Of a stretch of 64,000 nucleotides of DNA, positions 35,750 to 48,458 are shown piece after piece (the first letter of the stretch is position 1; the number at the start of each line of letters is the position of its first letter). The translations under genes were made by a program, and so were the position numbers. Origin of the DNA: Diploscapter coronatus (taxonomy: Eukaryota > Nematoda > Chromadorea > Rhabditida > Rhabditidae); assembly GCA_964036155.1 (NCBI GenBank), contig OZ038422.1:73493201-73557200 (forward strand), written 5' to 3'. The notes beneath the pieces are model-generated. The model saw only the letters and a list, made by a program, of their open reading frames with translations, was not told the DNA's origin and did no database searches.

Positions 35750-36293
35750 CTCAATCCTAACGATGAAAAATTACGCAAGTTTACAAAAAATTGATTTCTA
35801 GAAAGTTCCGAAGAAATATTAAAAAGGGGATAAAGAGAATAAAGTATGGGGCAGTGTAAAGTATGAAGGGGCAGTGTGGTATCCAAGCTAAAAAGATAAA
35901 GCGAAATAATAAAGGATTTTGATGACTTTTGAGGCGAGAAAAAGCCAGCATTGATCCGCCATAACTCGCCATATGATTTCAACTTAACGAAGATGAGAAA
36001 TTGTAACACGTAAACGCAGTGAATATGTCGATAAATAAACACTTGGCAACGCAACATTCGTTGTTTATTTCTCGATTTTCGCCAACTTCTTCCAACTTTC
36101 TTCGATTTTTCCTAAAAAATTGATTCAGAAAATGTTCAAGTTCTCATACCTTTCGCAATTTCGCATTTTACTCTTGGAAATTTTTCGCAATATTATGAAT
36201 TATTCAGAAAATTGACTTATTTCGAAGTTTTCTGTTTTCTATTTTCCATTTTTACAAAAATCTCTTTTCTCACAAAGTCAATAACTTTTCCAG
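35750..36293. other. Divergent promoter region, ATG13 and SRD5A3-type genes
   Basis: Both genes read outward from this 544-bp interval. The plus-strand start is preceded by the pyrimidine tract and acceptor ATAACTTTTCCAG ending at 36293. No other motif is clear. Confidence 0.55.
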
Positions 36294-38552
36294 ATGCTGG
36301 AGTCTCTGCTTGCATACGGCTGGATCCCTGCCATTTTGACAGGAGCGGGCCTATTCATCCTGCTTATCTGCATCGCCAATCAATTTACTAGCTGCCAGCT
36401 CATCCGGAATGTCTTCCTCTATGGAAAACTCAATGAACAGGTAGATAATTATGGGAAATTAAAAAAAGATAATTGGCGTAATTAAGTGGAATAATGAATG
36501 GGGTAGTTAATTGGGACAGTTATCAGCTATTTTTAGGAGTCGACCACCACCAGACTCCCCAGATGGTTCTACGTTCCGAAAAAGTAGGGATTTTTATGAT
36601 ATTTTTAAATTTTAGAAATCCTTAATTTCTGAATTATCACTTGATAGTATTGCAATCGCAGAAGGTATTTTCCTAAAATGCTTCAAACCTTCGCAAATTT
36701 CCGAAGACTCTATTAATCTAGGCTTGGAAGAAATGAGCTCGCCAAAAAATTAGAAAACATTTCCCTAGATGGTTCTCGCACTTCTACATCGTCTCTATCG
36801 TGTGCATCGCATTCTGGCTGCTCTTCATGCAGGGCATTTCGGGCAGATTCTTCAAGACCGAAACGAGAGCCGTGCTGAAATTGCGCAGTTTGACCTGGGA
36901 ACATAGGGCTCCTTCTGGTAAGAAATCTTCTCTTTCAATTTGATGATTTATTAACATTTTTGCTATCTTTCATATTACGAAAGAATAGTCGTTCCTCAAT
37001 TTCTAACCTTCAACTTTATTTTATAAAAGAAGTTAGATTCTTAAAAAAGTTAAAGTTTGAATTTTCCTATTTTTTACTTTCCAAATTTTTATTTCAGTCT
37101 CCTGGTCCACAGCCCAATTCGCCTTGTGGCTGCTGTTCATTCATTCGCTCAGGTAAAAATAATACAAATTTAAAAAAAATTAATTTTAAAAAGGAAATTA
37201 AAAATAATAATTACAAAATAATCTTTTCAGACGAGCCTACGAGACCCTGTACGTCTCTGTGTTCTCGTCGAGCCAGATGAATTTGCTGCACTATTTGACT
37301 GGGGTGGGCCATTATTTCCTCCTCCCGCTGTCCATCATCTCTGAAACGAAGGGGGTCGTGACGAGTGATTGTGAGTTTTTCGAGTTGATAAGTTTCAAAA
37401 AGTGGAAAATTATTTTGGACGTGGACGTTGATATTCCTCGCCTCTATCATGTCCAAAATAACAATAATTAATTTAGTAACTTCAAAGGATATGATATTCA
37501 TTTTGAGAGGAATTATGGTAATCCGTGCCTGCTAATAATTTCAAAACCAAAGTTAAATTTATAGGTTTTAAAAGATTTGATATTCTTTCTAAGAGAAATA
37601 TTGATAATCCTGCTTTCAACCCCAGAAACGAATAAAAACTTTACGTTTTAAAAAATTCAAACTTTTTCCTAATTTTTTTTCAACGAAATGAAGGTCTGAA
37701 TCAGCGGAAGAGATCATAAATTTAAAATTTCAGACGTTCATTTCTCGTTCGGCGACATTTCGGGCGAGCAGTGGGGTGCTGCGATCATCTTCCTTATGCT
37801 CAATTTGGCTCAGAACCAGGTCGCTCGCCAGATGGGGGATTTGCGGAAATCGCTGTCTGGTAAAAATTACATTTTTTCTTTCTTTGAATTTTTCAAAATT
37901 ACTATTTTGTAAAGTTATTTCACTTCCTAGACTTATCATGAGCCAAACTTCAAGCTTTCTGAAAACCTTTATCTTCTGGAATTAAATGACCAGTTCAGGC
38001 TTTTATATTTATAAGCCGATCTTTCCATACATTCTTCTCAGAAAATATTAAATTATCCAAAATCGATAAAAAATTTAATTCCTATATCTTCCCAGGAACG
38101 GTTCGTCACTACAGCTACGGTGTGTGCTACGGCGGTCTATTCGACTTTGTTTCCTCGCCGCATTTCTTCCTCGAAATTCTCATCTACGTATCCATGACAG
38201 GATTCCTCTGGCAGTGCTTCGCGTTCAAGGTAGGTATTTTATTATTATTATTTTTTAAAATTTATTTCCTCAAATTTTTCTAGGAAGATTTTAACCTAAA
38301 CTTTTGAAATATATGTGACAGGTTTTAAGAAATTTGATAAAAAATAGTTATAAAAGTTTGAAAATAATTACGCATTTGCATTTTTCCTTATTAAACAAGG
38401 GGTAAAATTTTAAAAATGAATTTTAGTTCGTCCTCCTTTTCGTGGTGCTGAACCAGATGTGCGCTGGCTTCGTTACGCACCAGTGGTACCTCTCGACTTT
38501 CCCAGGAAAATACCCGAAAGAGCGCAAAGCCATCATTCCTTGGACTTTCTAG
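36294..38552 (+). CDS. srd5a3: SRD5A3-type polyprenol reductase
   Basis: Eight exons (36294-36440, 36537-36583, 36769-36917, 37098-37152, 37231-37370, 37734-37859, 38096-38229 and 38427-38552) encode 307 residues of a multi-pass ER membrane enzyme. The family's C-terminal half is clear: [20 protein letters not shown] with HY, then [46 protein letters not shown], and the C-terminal [20 protein letters not shown] ending PWTF. SRD5A3 reduces polyprenol to dolichol with NADPH, feeding N-glycosylation. The histidine-to-glutamine change in LNLAQNQ (usual HQ) is worth noting. The ATG sits directly on a TTTTCCAG acceptor, consistent with SL trans-splicing. A steroid 5-alpha-reductase of another subtype is less likely given the C-terminal tail. 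Confidence 0.9.
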
Positions 38553-40005
38553 GAAGCAGTACGGTAGGATACAGTATGCAAAAATCGGTACCTTTTGGAA
38601 ATAGCGTGATTTTTTACAGCTAGGCAGTTTTATCATTTCATGTCTTGTGAAAGATCGTCCTATTTCAATATCAACCAAGAAATTAAAACCCTTCAGTTAC
38701 TATGTCCTAAAATTAGTTCCTTTTCTTTTTTCTACTTACTGTCTTTGTTAAAGTTTTTGAGCGTAGATTTTTACCGTATTATTAAGTGTCTAGTATTCAT
38801 TTCCTAGAAGCCCGATGAAAATTCAGATTTAAGAGGTCTAGTAATTCCATATTTACCCAATTCGGTGGTTGTGTTTTGGAAATTTGTAAAATTCGCCATT
38901 TTTGAAATTTTTAGAGGTGAACTTTGCAAAATTCCATTTTAATATCCCATTTAGTTATTGTTGAATCTTAGCCAGACCCTCTAGCACTTTATGGTGGAGC
39001 TAAAATGTGAAGTTTTATTAAGTTTCAAGACCTCACATTTTGAAAATCATGGTAATTCTTATCATTCAGGCCAAATTTCATACCAAATGATCTTAAAACT
39101 TTAAATCTAGGGGGTGAGACTTTCTTATCATAATCTTCTTCGAATATCATCGATTTCAACTGAATTTGCGTAAAAGTGGGCGGAGCTTGAAATTTTTAGA
39201 TCACGTCCATTTTTATTCAACTTTAAGTGCAATTTATGATATTATTTTAGTGCAATGGTAAATTTCAGCGTAAAAATACTTCACTCAGGAGTTTCTGTTA
39301 TTGTTTTTTTTTTCAAAAGGCAAACTTTATTATTTTTAGTTGTGTTATTCAAAAATCTTTCTCTAATCTTAAAGATACTCTTAAAACGTATTGCCGCTTT
39401 CTGTTTAAAAATGTTTATTGAGTGTTGGAATAAAAAATATTTGGAAAGAAACCAATTTGATTTATAATGTAAAAAATTTGTACGAAAGATTAAAAAGTAC
39501 CTTGGAGCGAAATAGACTCCTGTTCATAAATTAATTTAGCACCAGTCAATTATGATAAATTTGGTGGGAAAAACATTCCCTAAAAATTAGGTTAGTACAA
39601 AAGTGGCAAATTGAAAAAGAAATACCTGAAGCGACTTTGGGATAAGTAAAAATTGGCACAAATGAATAAAAATTTGGATATATGAGAAAATACGTCTATG
39701 TTACAGTATGGCACGAATGAATTCGATTTTTGGCAAAAAAATAAAAATAAACAACTAAAAATAAGAAATCTAATGATCTACGACGATTTTCATACTCGAC
39801 TTGGATTCAGAAGGGTTAACTTCGTGAAGATCAAGACCTTCGTTAGGGTCATCTTCCTGAATTTGGAATATTTCTTAATTTATTTGTCATTTTGCCCTCA
39901 AACTATTGAAACCAAAAGCATAAAGTTGAATAGTGAGTTATTTTGAAACGTTTACAATTTTTCGTAAAGAAATGTAATTAGACTAAAGATAATTGGCACA
40001 CTATT
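38553..40005. other. Convergent intergenic DNA, no gene seen
   Basis: About 1.45 kb between the stops of the reductase and zinc-finger genes. AT-rich. It contains 39173-39188, a 16-mer (AAAGTGGGCGGAGCTT) also present at 22291-22306. Open frames here (39255-39467 and 39698-39946) lack splice partners and domains. Confidence 0.55.
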
Positions 40006-43000
40006 TCACAAAAATTTAGGCAGTGGTATATAAAATTTCATAACGCCTACCCCCACCTCTTTCTGTCCATTCTTCTGACTCTTCGTCAATGAAGGGAATA
40101 ACCCGTTGATGGTCTCCACCAAGGAGCGATTCTGGCGCATCAGATTCTCGCAGAACCGAGGGTTTTGCTCGTGCGTTCGCACATGACGAATCAGATTGTC
40201 CTTTCGATTGAATCTGAAAATGTCCAATCATATTGCAAATTGGGAAATGTTGTTCCGCCCATTGTTGACTACTAATTTTTCAATAATAGAAGATCACGAT
40301 ATTCTGCTGCTATTTAGAAAACCTATCCCTTTTCTTAGTGATTGATTTTATCCCTCCCTTTTATCGGAACAAACTATGCTACTATGGGTTTGCAATTTTT
40401 CGAACCATAAACCCGCTCCTTATTGGTTAAATTCAAAGACTAACCCCTTCCCACAGTAATGGCAGATATGAGGCTTCATGCCGGTATGGATGAACTCATG
40501 CTTCTTCAAAAGGAATTTGTTAGCGAATCTTTTTCGACACTCAGAGCGAGAGCACACGTAAATTCGGTCTGAAAATAGTCGTAATTTAAAATAATATCGT
40601 CGGAAGAAAATACCCGAGTCTGTGTCATTGGCAATTTCATCTTTACGCCGTCTTCCTCGCTTTCGTTTCGGAGGCTCAAAGTCGTCGTCTTCAAGGCCAG
40701 TTTCGACAGATTTCTAAAGGTCAGAATATTTCATTTAAGACTGGAGGGACGTTATGAAATCATTCATGAAGTAAAAAAGTACACTAAAATTAAGTCATGA
40801 TTCACAGCCTTACAAGCCTGTCCTTTGAAAAAGGCGAAAATGTGATACAAAGAATTCATTTCTCGGCACAGTTAAGTGTGAACGCAGGACTCTTCCAAAG
40901 GGTAGGGTTTGGGATATTCCTTTTAGATCACAAAACTATACCTCCTTAGCCGAATCATCCTTCTCTGGAGATGGTGACTCGTGGTTCTCATCGTACTCTT
41001 CCAACTCATCCTCATCCATGCCAAGCTCGTCCATGATGCCTTCGTCCTCTGGAAATGTCCCTATAAATTTTCCCTATCTGGGAATAAAGGCTCCCAATCG
41101 AATTTACCTTCACTGTCATTGAGATCGCCACGAGCTATCTCGATGTCTTTCATCTCTTCCTCCAAATCCAATGGCTTCATGAGAGGCTTGAATAGTGGGG
41201 TGACGGTCCTGAAATTTTTAGATCCTATGACGCTCATCCATATCGAAATAATTATGCTTATTTCAACTGTTTAGTCCTAGAATTACAAAAAAAAACATTT
41301 GATGTACAATCTAAAGATGTTCAAATGGATTCTTTGATCGTTAGTCTATTTATTATCTTACGACAACTTTATGACATCGTAATTCCAATGAGATGCACTT
41401 AGTTTGGACTGTTGCGATGGTGTTAGGTTTATGACTTCCTTATTTCTCACGAATTTCGTCTTTGCCAATTAGTTAAATTATAACTTGCCTAAATTAACAG
41501 TCCAATGTAGAGTATCTCTCTGATTTGATATTCAAGATCATCGTGAGAAGTCAAGCCCGTGTCATTTAACTATTCATTAATTGATATTGATATAATTACC
41601 AACTATTTGTTAATCATTTGTTTCTTCCCTAATAGTCGTTTCCCTCTCTCGTTCCTTATTTCCTTATCAATTTATCTCAATCGCTTGCCTCTTCTCCTCC
41701 CTTTCGAATCAGGTTAACCTCGTCTTCGCCTCCCTCGAGACTTTCTCCATAGAAGGAATGACAGAGAGCGATTACTGTTCTCTCTTTCTTTCTGCATCTA
41801 ATTCCTCCGTACTCTTTCTTCATCATTTTTCTCTAATCTCCTACTTCAAACAGTATTTTCCTCGCTCTTGAAATCTTTTTAGTCTCCAATTTTCTCTTAC
41901 TATTTTCCAATTGAACAATTGACGACAAATGTCTTATCAATCGTCCTCATTTCCCTCTCATCACTTTATCGTCTCCGTCTTTTCCTCTCTCTAATTTCTA
42001 CATATTATTTCTCTCTTTCTGAGTCTGCATCTTTTCTCCCTTCGCTATCATTTTATAAGTATCTCTCCTTCTATACTATTCCTCTTTCTTTCTTTTTGGT
42101 CTATTGAAATCAAATGATATTTCGTCTGAATCTTGATCTTTTCTGTCTCTTTAAATCGAAGGCTATTTCAGAAGAACACTTCCAAAGCCAAATTTCGTCA
42201 ATTCCTATGAGGACAAATGCGTAGAATTAATGAGGTGAATAAATGCGAGAGAAGAGCGTTCGGGCGGGAGATTACGGTATGAGGGAAGGGTTACTGTAAG
42301 TTTAGGAACCCGAAAAAGCACACAGAGTTACTTCATGAGTAAAAGAGTTGAAGATTTGAAATTCGGAAACGAATGTGTAACGATTTAACTCTCTCGATGA
42401 AGATTGCCAAGTTAAAAGATTTCTATGATTCAAAATTTTAGCTTATAAAGATTGGAGAGAAAAATTTGTTTAGAACAAATGTCTGGGGTAGGCCGCAAGG
42501 GTTTTCTGACGATCACCTCTCTAGGTCTGATGATAAGTTTAAGCAAGTTGTCATGCTCAGGTTTAACTTTGTCATCTATCTGACCACTGCTCGGTTGATG
42601 CATCAATTTAAGGTATCGCTTGATCATCATATAAGAATTCCATTCACACCATCATCTTGCAGCAAAAAGTCCCCTCGCAATGAATTCCCTTCTATGCTCT
42701 CATTTGGAGAATGATACGGAAGGGAAATGTGGGGAGGAAAGGGGAATTGACTAACCGTACGACAGTATACGCCTCCTTTCACAATTGTCTTGCCTCGTTT
42801 TTCACCCTCCCCGATCGTTTCTCATCTTTTCCTCTCAATTCCACATTATTTCCCGATTGTCGAACTCTCTAACCTTGTTCCTCACACTATTTCTCTGAAT
42901 TCGTTTTCTTTTCCTAATTCAATGAGGAGACAGAAAGAATGATGAATTGCTATGAGGTGATAGAAATTATGAACAACCGATACAAATAAGGAGGACGAGA

Positions 43001-45465
43001 AATACTACGCGAAATATTAGATAGGAAAAGGTATGATAAGGTGGAGAAATAGTATGAAAAGGCTAGAGGCGCAGAGTAGGGGAATACAGGAAGTGTTATA
43101 GTGCTGAAGGATGACTACAAACTCGGCTGCCATATGTACGATCAAAACCGGCACTCCCTCATTTTCTCTTTTTTGACTCTCTTGGATTACAGTGATATTT
43201 TGTAAGACAATAGACTTATCATAGTATCATTCAAAAACAATGGAACTTGACTCAAGTGGAGATAGTTTTTTTTGAAAATGTAAATAATACTAATGGATCA
43301 CTGAACAAAAATAACATTGAAATTCTCTAAATTGGCGAAATTTTGAAACCTAGAAATTCATTTTAGATTTATGTTTTATGCGTCTAGCCAAACCCGAATA
43401 TCTTAGAGATCAACATTATTTCTTTACGCTAAATCTTGAAACCTAATTTTTTTTTCTTTTCAAAAACTTCAACATTATTACCGCTAAATGCGCGAAAATT
43501 TGCTTTTCCCAAAATTGAAACTTCATTTTTCAAGATTACGATCTCGTGGCATGAATTTCGCTCGATAATTAGTCAAAGTGGAAATATTTGGAGGCGAGAT
43601 CGAGATAAGCCTCTGTCCCAAGGATCCAAGGACGAGTCATCGAGGTAGGAAAATAAGATGTAAAGATAAGGATGGGAAGGGGTAATAAGTCCATATGAGG
43701 TCAATTGCTGACAGATTTGGTAAATAAATGCTACAACCTCAATTTGGAGATATAAGTGATAAGATGGCGCGATTTTTTTTCATTTTGCAATAATGTATTC
43801 GTCAAAAGGCAGACCTATTAGAGCTCTAATAGATAAATTTTCCGAACAAAGTAGTGATACTATGAATGATGAATGAAATTACGAATAGTTATTAAACGGA
43901 ACAGAGGCAAAGTATTGAAGTTAAAAAAAAAAACACTCTTTCCACTTTAATAATTCTGGAACTCATTTTAAAAGTCTTGCAAACTCACATCTGATTGAAC
44001 AGGTTCGTACAGAAGTTGGCCAGATCGGGTCGGACCGAGTTGAGAGCATTCAAATAGTCTCGAGTAGATGTGTTGACTGACATGGATGGAAGCGGCAAAA
44101 TTGGGATTTGAGCTGATTTTTGAGAGGACGGGGCAGATGGATCCGGACTTGCGCTGATTGGGCATGGGTCGGATTTCAGAATTGAAGCATCCTGGAAGTT
44201 ATTTATGCTTCAGAAACTGCACAAAAATTGATAAAATATCAAATATTGTTCGGTGTTCTCGTAGAGTTATGGAAGGAACAAAAATGATTCTACTAACCTT
44301 CGGCATGCCATTTTCGAGCTTCTGCGAAGTTTCCACCATTTGTTTCTTCTCTGATAATTTCTCTAACGTCTCATCCAAGGTCCGATGTCGCTTGCGTCGA
44401 ATGGGACACTAAAATTTCCGATCTAAAAATCGCTAGATGGAATTCCAACCTGAGTTTCAGGCGGAGATTCCGGAGTGGAGTTTTTCGAATCGGTAGACGT
44501 ACTACAATCGGATGAGGTGAAACTGTTGTCGTTGTTAACGGACTGAAAATTTGAAATTGTGCCTTTTCTCAATGTTCCAAAATTTTTTAAAACTTACGAT
44601 ATTCAGGGTTTGGCTATTGGAATTGACCATTTGCTGCTTAGGAAAAATATCACTGACTACCATGGGCTCTTCGTTGGGAATTCTAAATTATAAAGGGTTA
44701 ATAGTGACGATTAAAATGCTTATCCTACACTTGTTGAGAATAGGTAGGCTCTTCACTGTGGCATCCCAGTGCTTGAGCAAGGAAAATCCGCAAGTCTCGA
44801 AGCTCACGAAGCAAGAAGGTCGGGCTAAAATATGATGTTTCAGATGAAGCCGTAATTTGAGTGAACACTCATTAATCAGTCGTCGGCAGTTCTAGCCGAA
44901 ATCAAGAAAAAATGTCAATTTTTCCAAAAAAAAGTACTCATTTAAGATCGTTTTTCATAGGATAATAATATAATCGGGTTCTCGAGAAGTTTAAAAAAAA
45001 AAAGTCAAAAATCCCCTTACCTAATCGCCTCATCGTTGCCCAACTTCATGACGACGGGAAGTTGCCCCAAGTTGGCACATGCGAACCTCGTTCTGCAACG
45101 ATTGTTGATCGCCAAATCGTAGCACTCTAAGATCCCATCTGGCCATATCAAGGGCAGTCGGTTTAGACTGGTCTGAAATTTAAAATTCGAGAAAAATTAG
45201 TAGGCATTAAGAGTTTTCATATTTGCTAAACTTAAACAATAACAATGTCGTCTGTGAACAGGTTTTATATAAGGTTCGAAATTTGTAATCTTATAAAGAC
45301 AAAATGCTTTACAGTATACTGCTTGAGCAACTCCTTGGCCTTCGAAACAGAATTCGGACTGTAGAAGTCTTGAATAGTCCGACCCAAATCAGGTAGATGC
45401 CGGTAGTTCTGGATGAAGCACAGCAAAGGATTCTCCACCAGCAAACATGGATTGGATTGTGTCAT
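40006..45465 (-). CDS. Two-finger C2H2 protein with basic AT-hook-like patch
   Basis: Twelve exons (45465-45313, 45172-45021, 44824-44729, 44682-44598, 44542-44450, 44408-44298, 44191-43989, 41208-41108, 41048-40942, 40713-40614, 40568-40445 and 40213-40006) encode 510 residues. The C-terminal third has two C2H2 fingers: C-x4-C-x12-H-x3-H (CSRSECRKRFANKFLLKKH) and C-x2-C-x12-H-x3-H (CHYCGKGF..HVRTH), joined by a TGMKP linker. Just before them lies PPKRKRGRRRK, an AT-hook or nuclear-localisation patch. The N-terminal about 150 residues form an ordered unknown block (DFYSPNSVSKAKELLKQY, NRCRTRFACANLGQLPVV). Serine-rich and acidic regions fill the middle. A DNA-binding transcription factor is the likely role. 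An acceptor lies 9 nt before the ATG. The 41209-43988 intron is unusually long for this window. Confidence 0.82.
41209..43988. other. 2.78-kb intron of the zinc-finger gene
   Basis: The flanking exons join in phase (AT/G), so no exon is required inside. On the plus strand about 41640-42170 is strongly pyrimidine-rich, and parts of 42200-43090 are purine-rich. I see no tRNA, snoRNA or coding signal. Confidence 0.55.
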
Positions 45466-48458
45466 TATAGGGCTCTGAAAGGAAATTAGATTGGGAAGAA
45501 AGGAATCTATTTTCATGTAAATAAAACACATGTGGTCTCACCACGAAAGTGTGGGAGGAGCTTATTTTTTTCTAAACTAATGAGCATTATGATCTGCAGA
45601 AAAACAGTTTGATGCATGTCATAAGAAATTTAAAAATTGAAATACAGTATGAGGAAAACTCGACGTAACGATGTAACTCATATGTACGGTTGATCAGGAA
45701 TTTGATTGATTTGAAGGAAGGAGTGGAGGAAAATTAGGGAGAGAGGGAAGGTTTTACTGTCTTCTCCTTTTCCTTACAGGAAATAGAGAACTCCTTCTCG
45801 AGAAGAGAATTATGATACAGGTACGAATTACTGAAAAATAGAGAGACTTTGTTAGAGAGCAGAGAGAAAAAGGCAGGAAAAGAAGAGAAAGAACGAGAGA
45901 GATAGACAAATGATAAGAGAACCCAGAGAAGTCAGAAAAACCGAGAAATAGCGCGTCGGCTACCGCAATCTTGCCCTCATTTCTCGGGTGGAAATTCTGA
46001 TTTCTTTCCCGACCTCTTCGAAAATAGCGCTATCTCTCAGTTTCCTTCAGAAACAATTCCTTTCTTTGCGCGCTCTTGCCACTGATAACCCTCTAATTCC
46101 TTTCTTTTCCCTCTCATTTTCTGTACCATTTTTATTTTTCTGATTCTTTTCCAGGGGAATTACACACTATTTCCTAATTCGTCTGCATCTCTAGTTTCGA
46201 GGGCAATTTGTAACTGTACAATTGAGACTCTCAGGAGAGAGGAGTTGAGAAATATCGCGCTATTTACGAAAAAAAGTAAATGATAGGAAAATGATAAAAT
46301 TGATGATATCTTTTTGCAGGCAAGGTAATTGTTGAGAAGAGTTATCAGAAGAAAGGTAAATAAAAATAACGGTGATGAAATGAAAAGTTCGATTTTGGAA
46401 TTTTCATTCATAATTTTGCTTAATTCGTGCAACGCAATGAAAATGTAAAAATTCATTTGTTCGAAAGATTTTCTGAAGCATAAAGAATCAAAGTTGAGTT
46501 TTTCGAAGAATGATTTTTCACGCGCTCACCTTGAAATTTGTCCTACCATACTTGGTTAGTAGTGATTCTGAGGAATTTGATGGATTATCCATTGAATATC
46601 CTGAAAAAATGACATTAACAAAAAAATTCCGTATTTATGAAACTGAACTCTTGACTATTGTTTTTTTCAGCAACTATCATATTGTTAGCTCATAAAATTG
46701 CAGATTAAAAGATATTGAATGATCGTAAAATTAGAATGAATAAACAAAGCAGCAAACAAAAAGTAACAAAAGATATCAAAAATTAAGAAAATCGAAAGAG
46801 CGAAAAAAAGAAAGAGGCAAAAATCGAGGAACGACAATCGCTGATAAAGCAATGCCCAGAGGCAATTCACGGAGATAAAGAGCGAGAAGTAGTATTAAAA
46901 AAGAAAAAGGGGGAAAATGGCATTTTTCTCTGCAAATTATAGACTCTCATTAATTTTCAATTACGGAAAAATGTCACTATTTGGCAACTTGTAAAAAATT
47001 GAGAAGTTAGGTTAGGATTTTGAATCATTTTACAAACCGATACAAAATCATTTGTATAAGTAAGGCTAGCGTATAGAATTGACCGTATTTTCATTGTCAG
47101 TGACTCTTTTTGAGAGATTGGAAAAGAAAATGGAAATAGAAAATATTATGGATTAGAGAAAAATAGAGCCGAGTAAGCGCCTCCACGTCTTTGGGAATGA
47201 GAACTTATAATGGGAACAATAGGTCGCGAGAGCAGTATCATCACGGTTGGCTCATCTCTATGTTTTTCACACATTATTTCACTTTAAGGGTTATATATTA
47301 GTCTGATAGAGAAATGTTATTTTGAGTATATGAGGATAAAGATTTTAAAGCTAATAAGGAATGAAGATCAGCTTTATATGGACGTTTAATTAGAGAGTGG
47401 CTTAGAAGGTGCATTAAATATAAACTGATCTCGCAAAATATGAGATCCAATATTTGAAAAGTCGCAACCTATGGAGATTCCTCTGATTCCTCATACTCTC
47501 TAAAATTCAGTGATATTTCCCAGATCGGACCATTTTCATATATTGTTATCCATTTCGTGCCTGAGAGAGATTAACGTTTTTCTCAATATAGTGAATAATC
47601 CCAAAATGATAAAAAAAAGCCAGACTGAATATTGGCTAAATCATATCGCATTTGTGAATATTTCATCCTGTTTTAAATCTCTATATTTCACCATAGAATT
47701 ACAGATTTTCTGAAAATTCAATTTTCACAGGATCCTCTACGTCAAAATTATTCATCGATTATTTTTATGCAAGACTGGGGTGAATAAGCGCAGAGGTGTG
47801 AAAATGATGATTTATAGTAGGAATTTTAGGGGAAAATTGATTTTCTTCAGTAACTGAAATCTACCATTCTTCCAATTACAAATTCACTTATCGCATTAAC
47901 TTTATATCTATGTAATAATGGAACGTTCCCTAAACTACTGAATCATATTTATTATTTGCGATTTTTTTAGTTTCAAACATAAAAACTTTATTTATGACTG
48001 TCATAGTATGTGTGATTAATCTCGTTTCGTTAAACATTAAGGATAATCAAACCGATAATTTAGACATTTGTTCTGAAATTCTGACATGAGAAAAAGGCAC
48101 AATAGGGGCAAGCGGTATGTGAGAGAAATGATCATGGTTTGGAGAATTATGCTGGAAGTTGAGGTTTCCAAATTTACTTAACTAGAAACTTCAGAAACTT
48201 CACTTTTACTAGACGATAACAATAAACGTATCCTGATAAGAAGGTAACTGAAATGATATCTAATCATCGAAATCTTTTTACACAAATATTATTGAAGTTG
48301 TCAAAGTTTATATATGAAAGCTGCGCAAACTCGAAGGTAACTGATGAGATTTCAAGATGATGGCAATTTTTAAAAATAAAATTGCAAAAGGGTTACATTA
48401 ATCTTGGAGAAGATGGATGATCTCAATATTTCGAAAGAAAATAAAACGACTTTTCGGT
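45466..48458. other. Intergenic DNA between LEA-like and zinc-finger genes
   Basis: About 3 kb. A purine-rich stretch (about 45720-45950) is followed by a pyrimidine-rich stretch (about 45970-46150), an abrupt strand-composition switch. No exon chain or RNA gene is recognised. Up to the upstream promoter of the zinc-finger gene, the content remains unexplained. Confidence 0.5.
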
